Of a stretch of DNA of 6,598 nucleotides, positions 6,569-6,598 are shown piece by piece. Source of the stretch: Deltaproteobacteria bacterium. Its GTDB lineage: Bacteria > Desulfobacterota > Syntrophia > Syntrophales > Fen-1087. Position numbers and translations under genes: made by a program. The DNA is taken from positions 1 to 6,598 of the forward strand of contig JAPLJM010000143.1 of NCBI GenBank assembly GCA_026388595.1, given 5' to 3'. Position 1 is the first letter of the stretch, and every line of letters begins with the position of its first letter. The notes beneath the pieces are model-generated. The model made no database searches, was not told the DNA's origin, and saw only the letters and a list, made by a program, of their open reading frames with translations.

Positions 6569-6598
6569 ATGCTCGTTTTGGGTATCGAATCATCCTGC
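6569..6598 (+). CDS. tsaD: tRNA N6-adenosine threonylcarbamoyltransferase, N-terminus (partial)
   Basis: The ten codons before the window ends encode MLVLGIESSC, the almost invariant opening of TsaD (formerly Gcp/YgjD). The G-I-E-S-S-C stretch is the first part of its ASKHA-type nucleotide-binding fold and normally continues with DDT. TsaD transfers the threonylcarbamoyl group to A37 of ANN-decoding tRNAs, together with TsaB and TsaE in bacteria. GAGG (6557-6560) lies eight bases before the ATG, a good ribosome site. It is transcribed away from nadB. The identification rests on ten residues, but the motif is very characteristic. Confidence 0.88.
   Translation, partial: MLVLGIESSC

Overview
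The window reads as chromosomal housekeeping DNA from an anaerobic Deltaproteobacterium (Desulfobacterota), perhaps close to Syntrophales. That placement is an inference. It rests mainly on the large CoA-transferase fused to a GNAT acetyltransferase domain, a fusion I know best from syntrophic and sulfate-reducing members of that group. No mobile element, CRISPR array, tRNA or rRNA was recognised.

Layout from left to right. On the minus strand, positions 66-1 hold the first 22 codons of a membrane protein that resembles the YdcF/ElyC (DUF218) family and runs out of the window. Next comes a minus-strand acetyl-CoA hydrolase/transferase-GNAT fusion gene (2155 down to 282). It is broken near its 3' end: a short deletion removes the acetyl-CoA-binding loop of the GNAT domain and shifts the frame, so the product stops at 479 and the last ~70 codons (494-282) are stranded. 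A divergent intergenic region (2156-2366) carries a palindrome over a perfect -35 hexamer and a long imperfect hairpin that holds a perfect Shine-Dalgarno in its loop. On the plus strand follow a small TPR lipoprotein (2367-2741), an exported nitroreductase-family protein (2767-3420) and purB, adenylosuccinate lyase (3481-4782). No convincing terminator lies between these three, so they may be one transcript. nadB, L-aspartate oxidase, lies on the minus strand (6436-4793), ending only 10 nt from the purB stop. The right edge holds the first ten codons of tsaD (6569-6598), divergent from nadB across 132 nt that contain two AT-rich palindromes and what look like overlapping back-to-back promoters.

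Functionally, purB (purine synthesis) releases fumarate, and nadB (first step of NAD synthesis) can use fumarate as electron acceptor when oxygen is absent. tsaD makes the t6A modification of tRNA. The lipoprotein and the nitroreductase are both predicted to leave the cytoplasm, and their roles are unknown. The least ordinary items are the damaged GNAT domain, the structured leader ahead of the lipoprotein operon and the symmetric nadB/tsaD promoter region.
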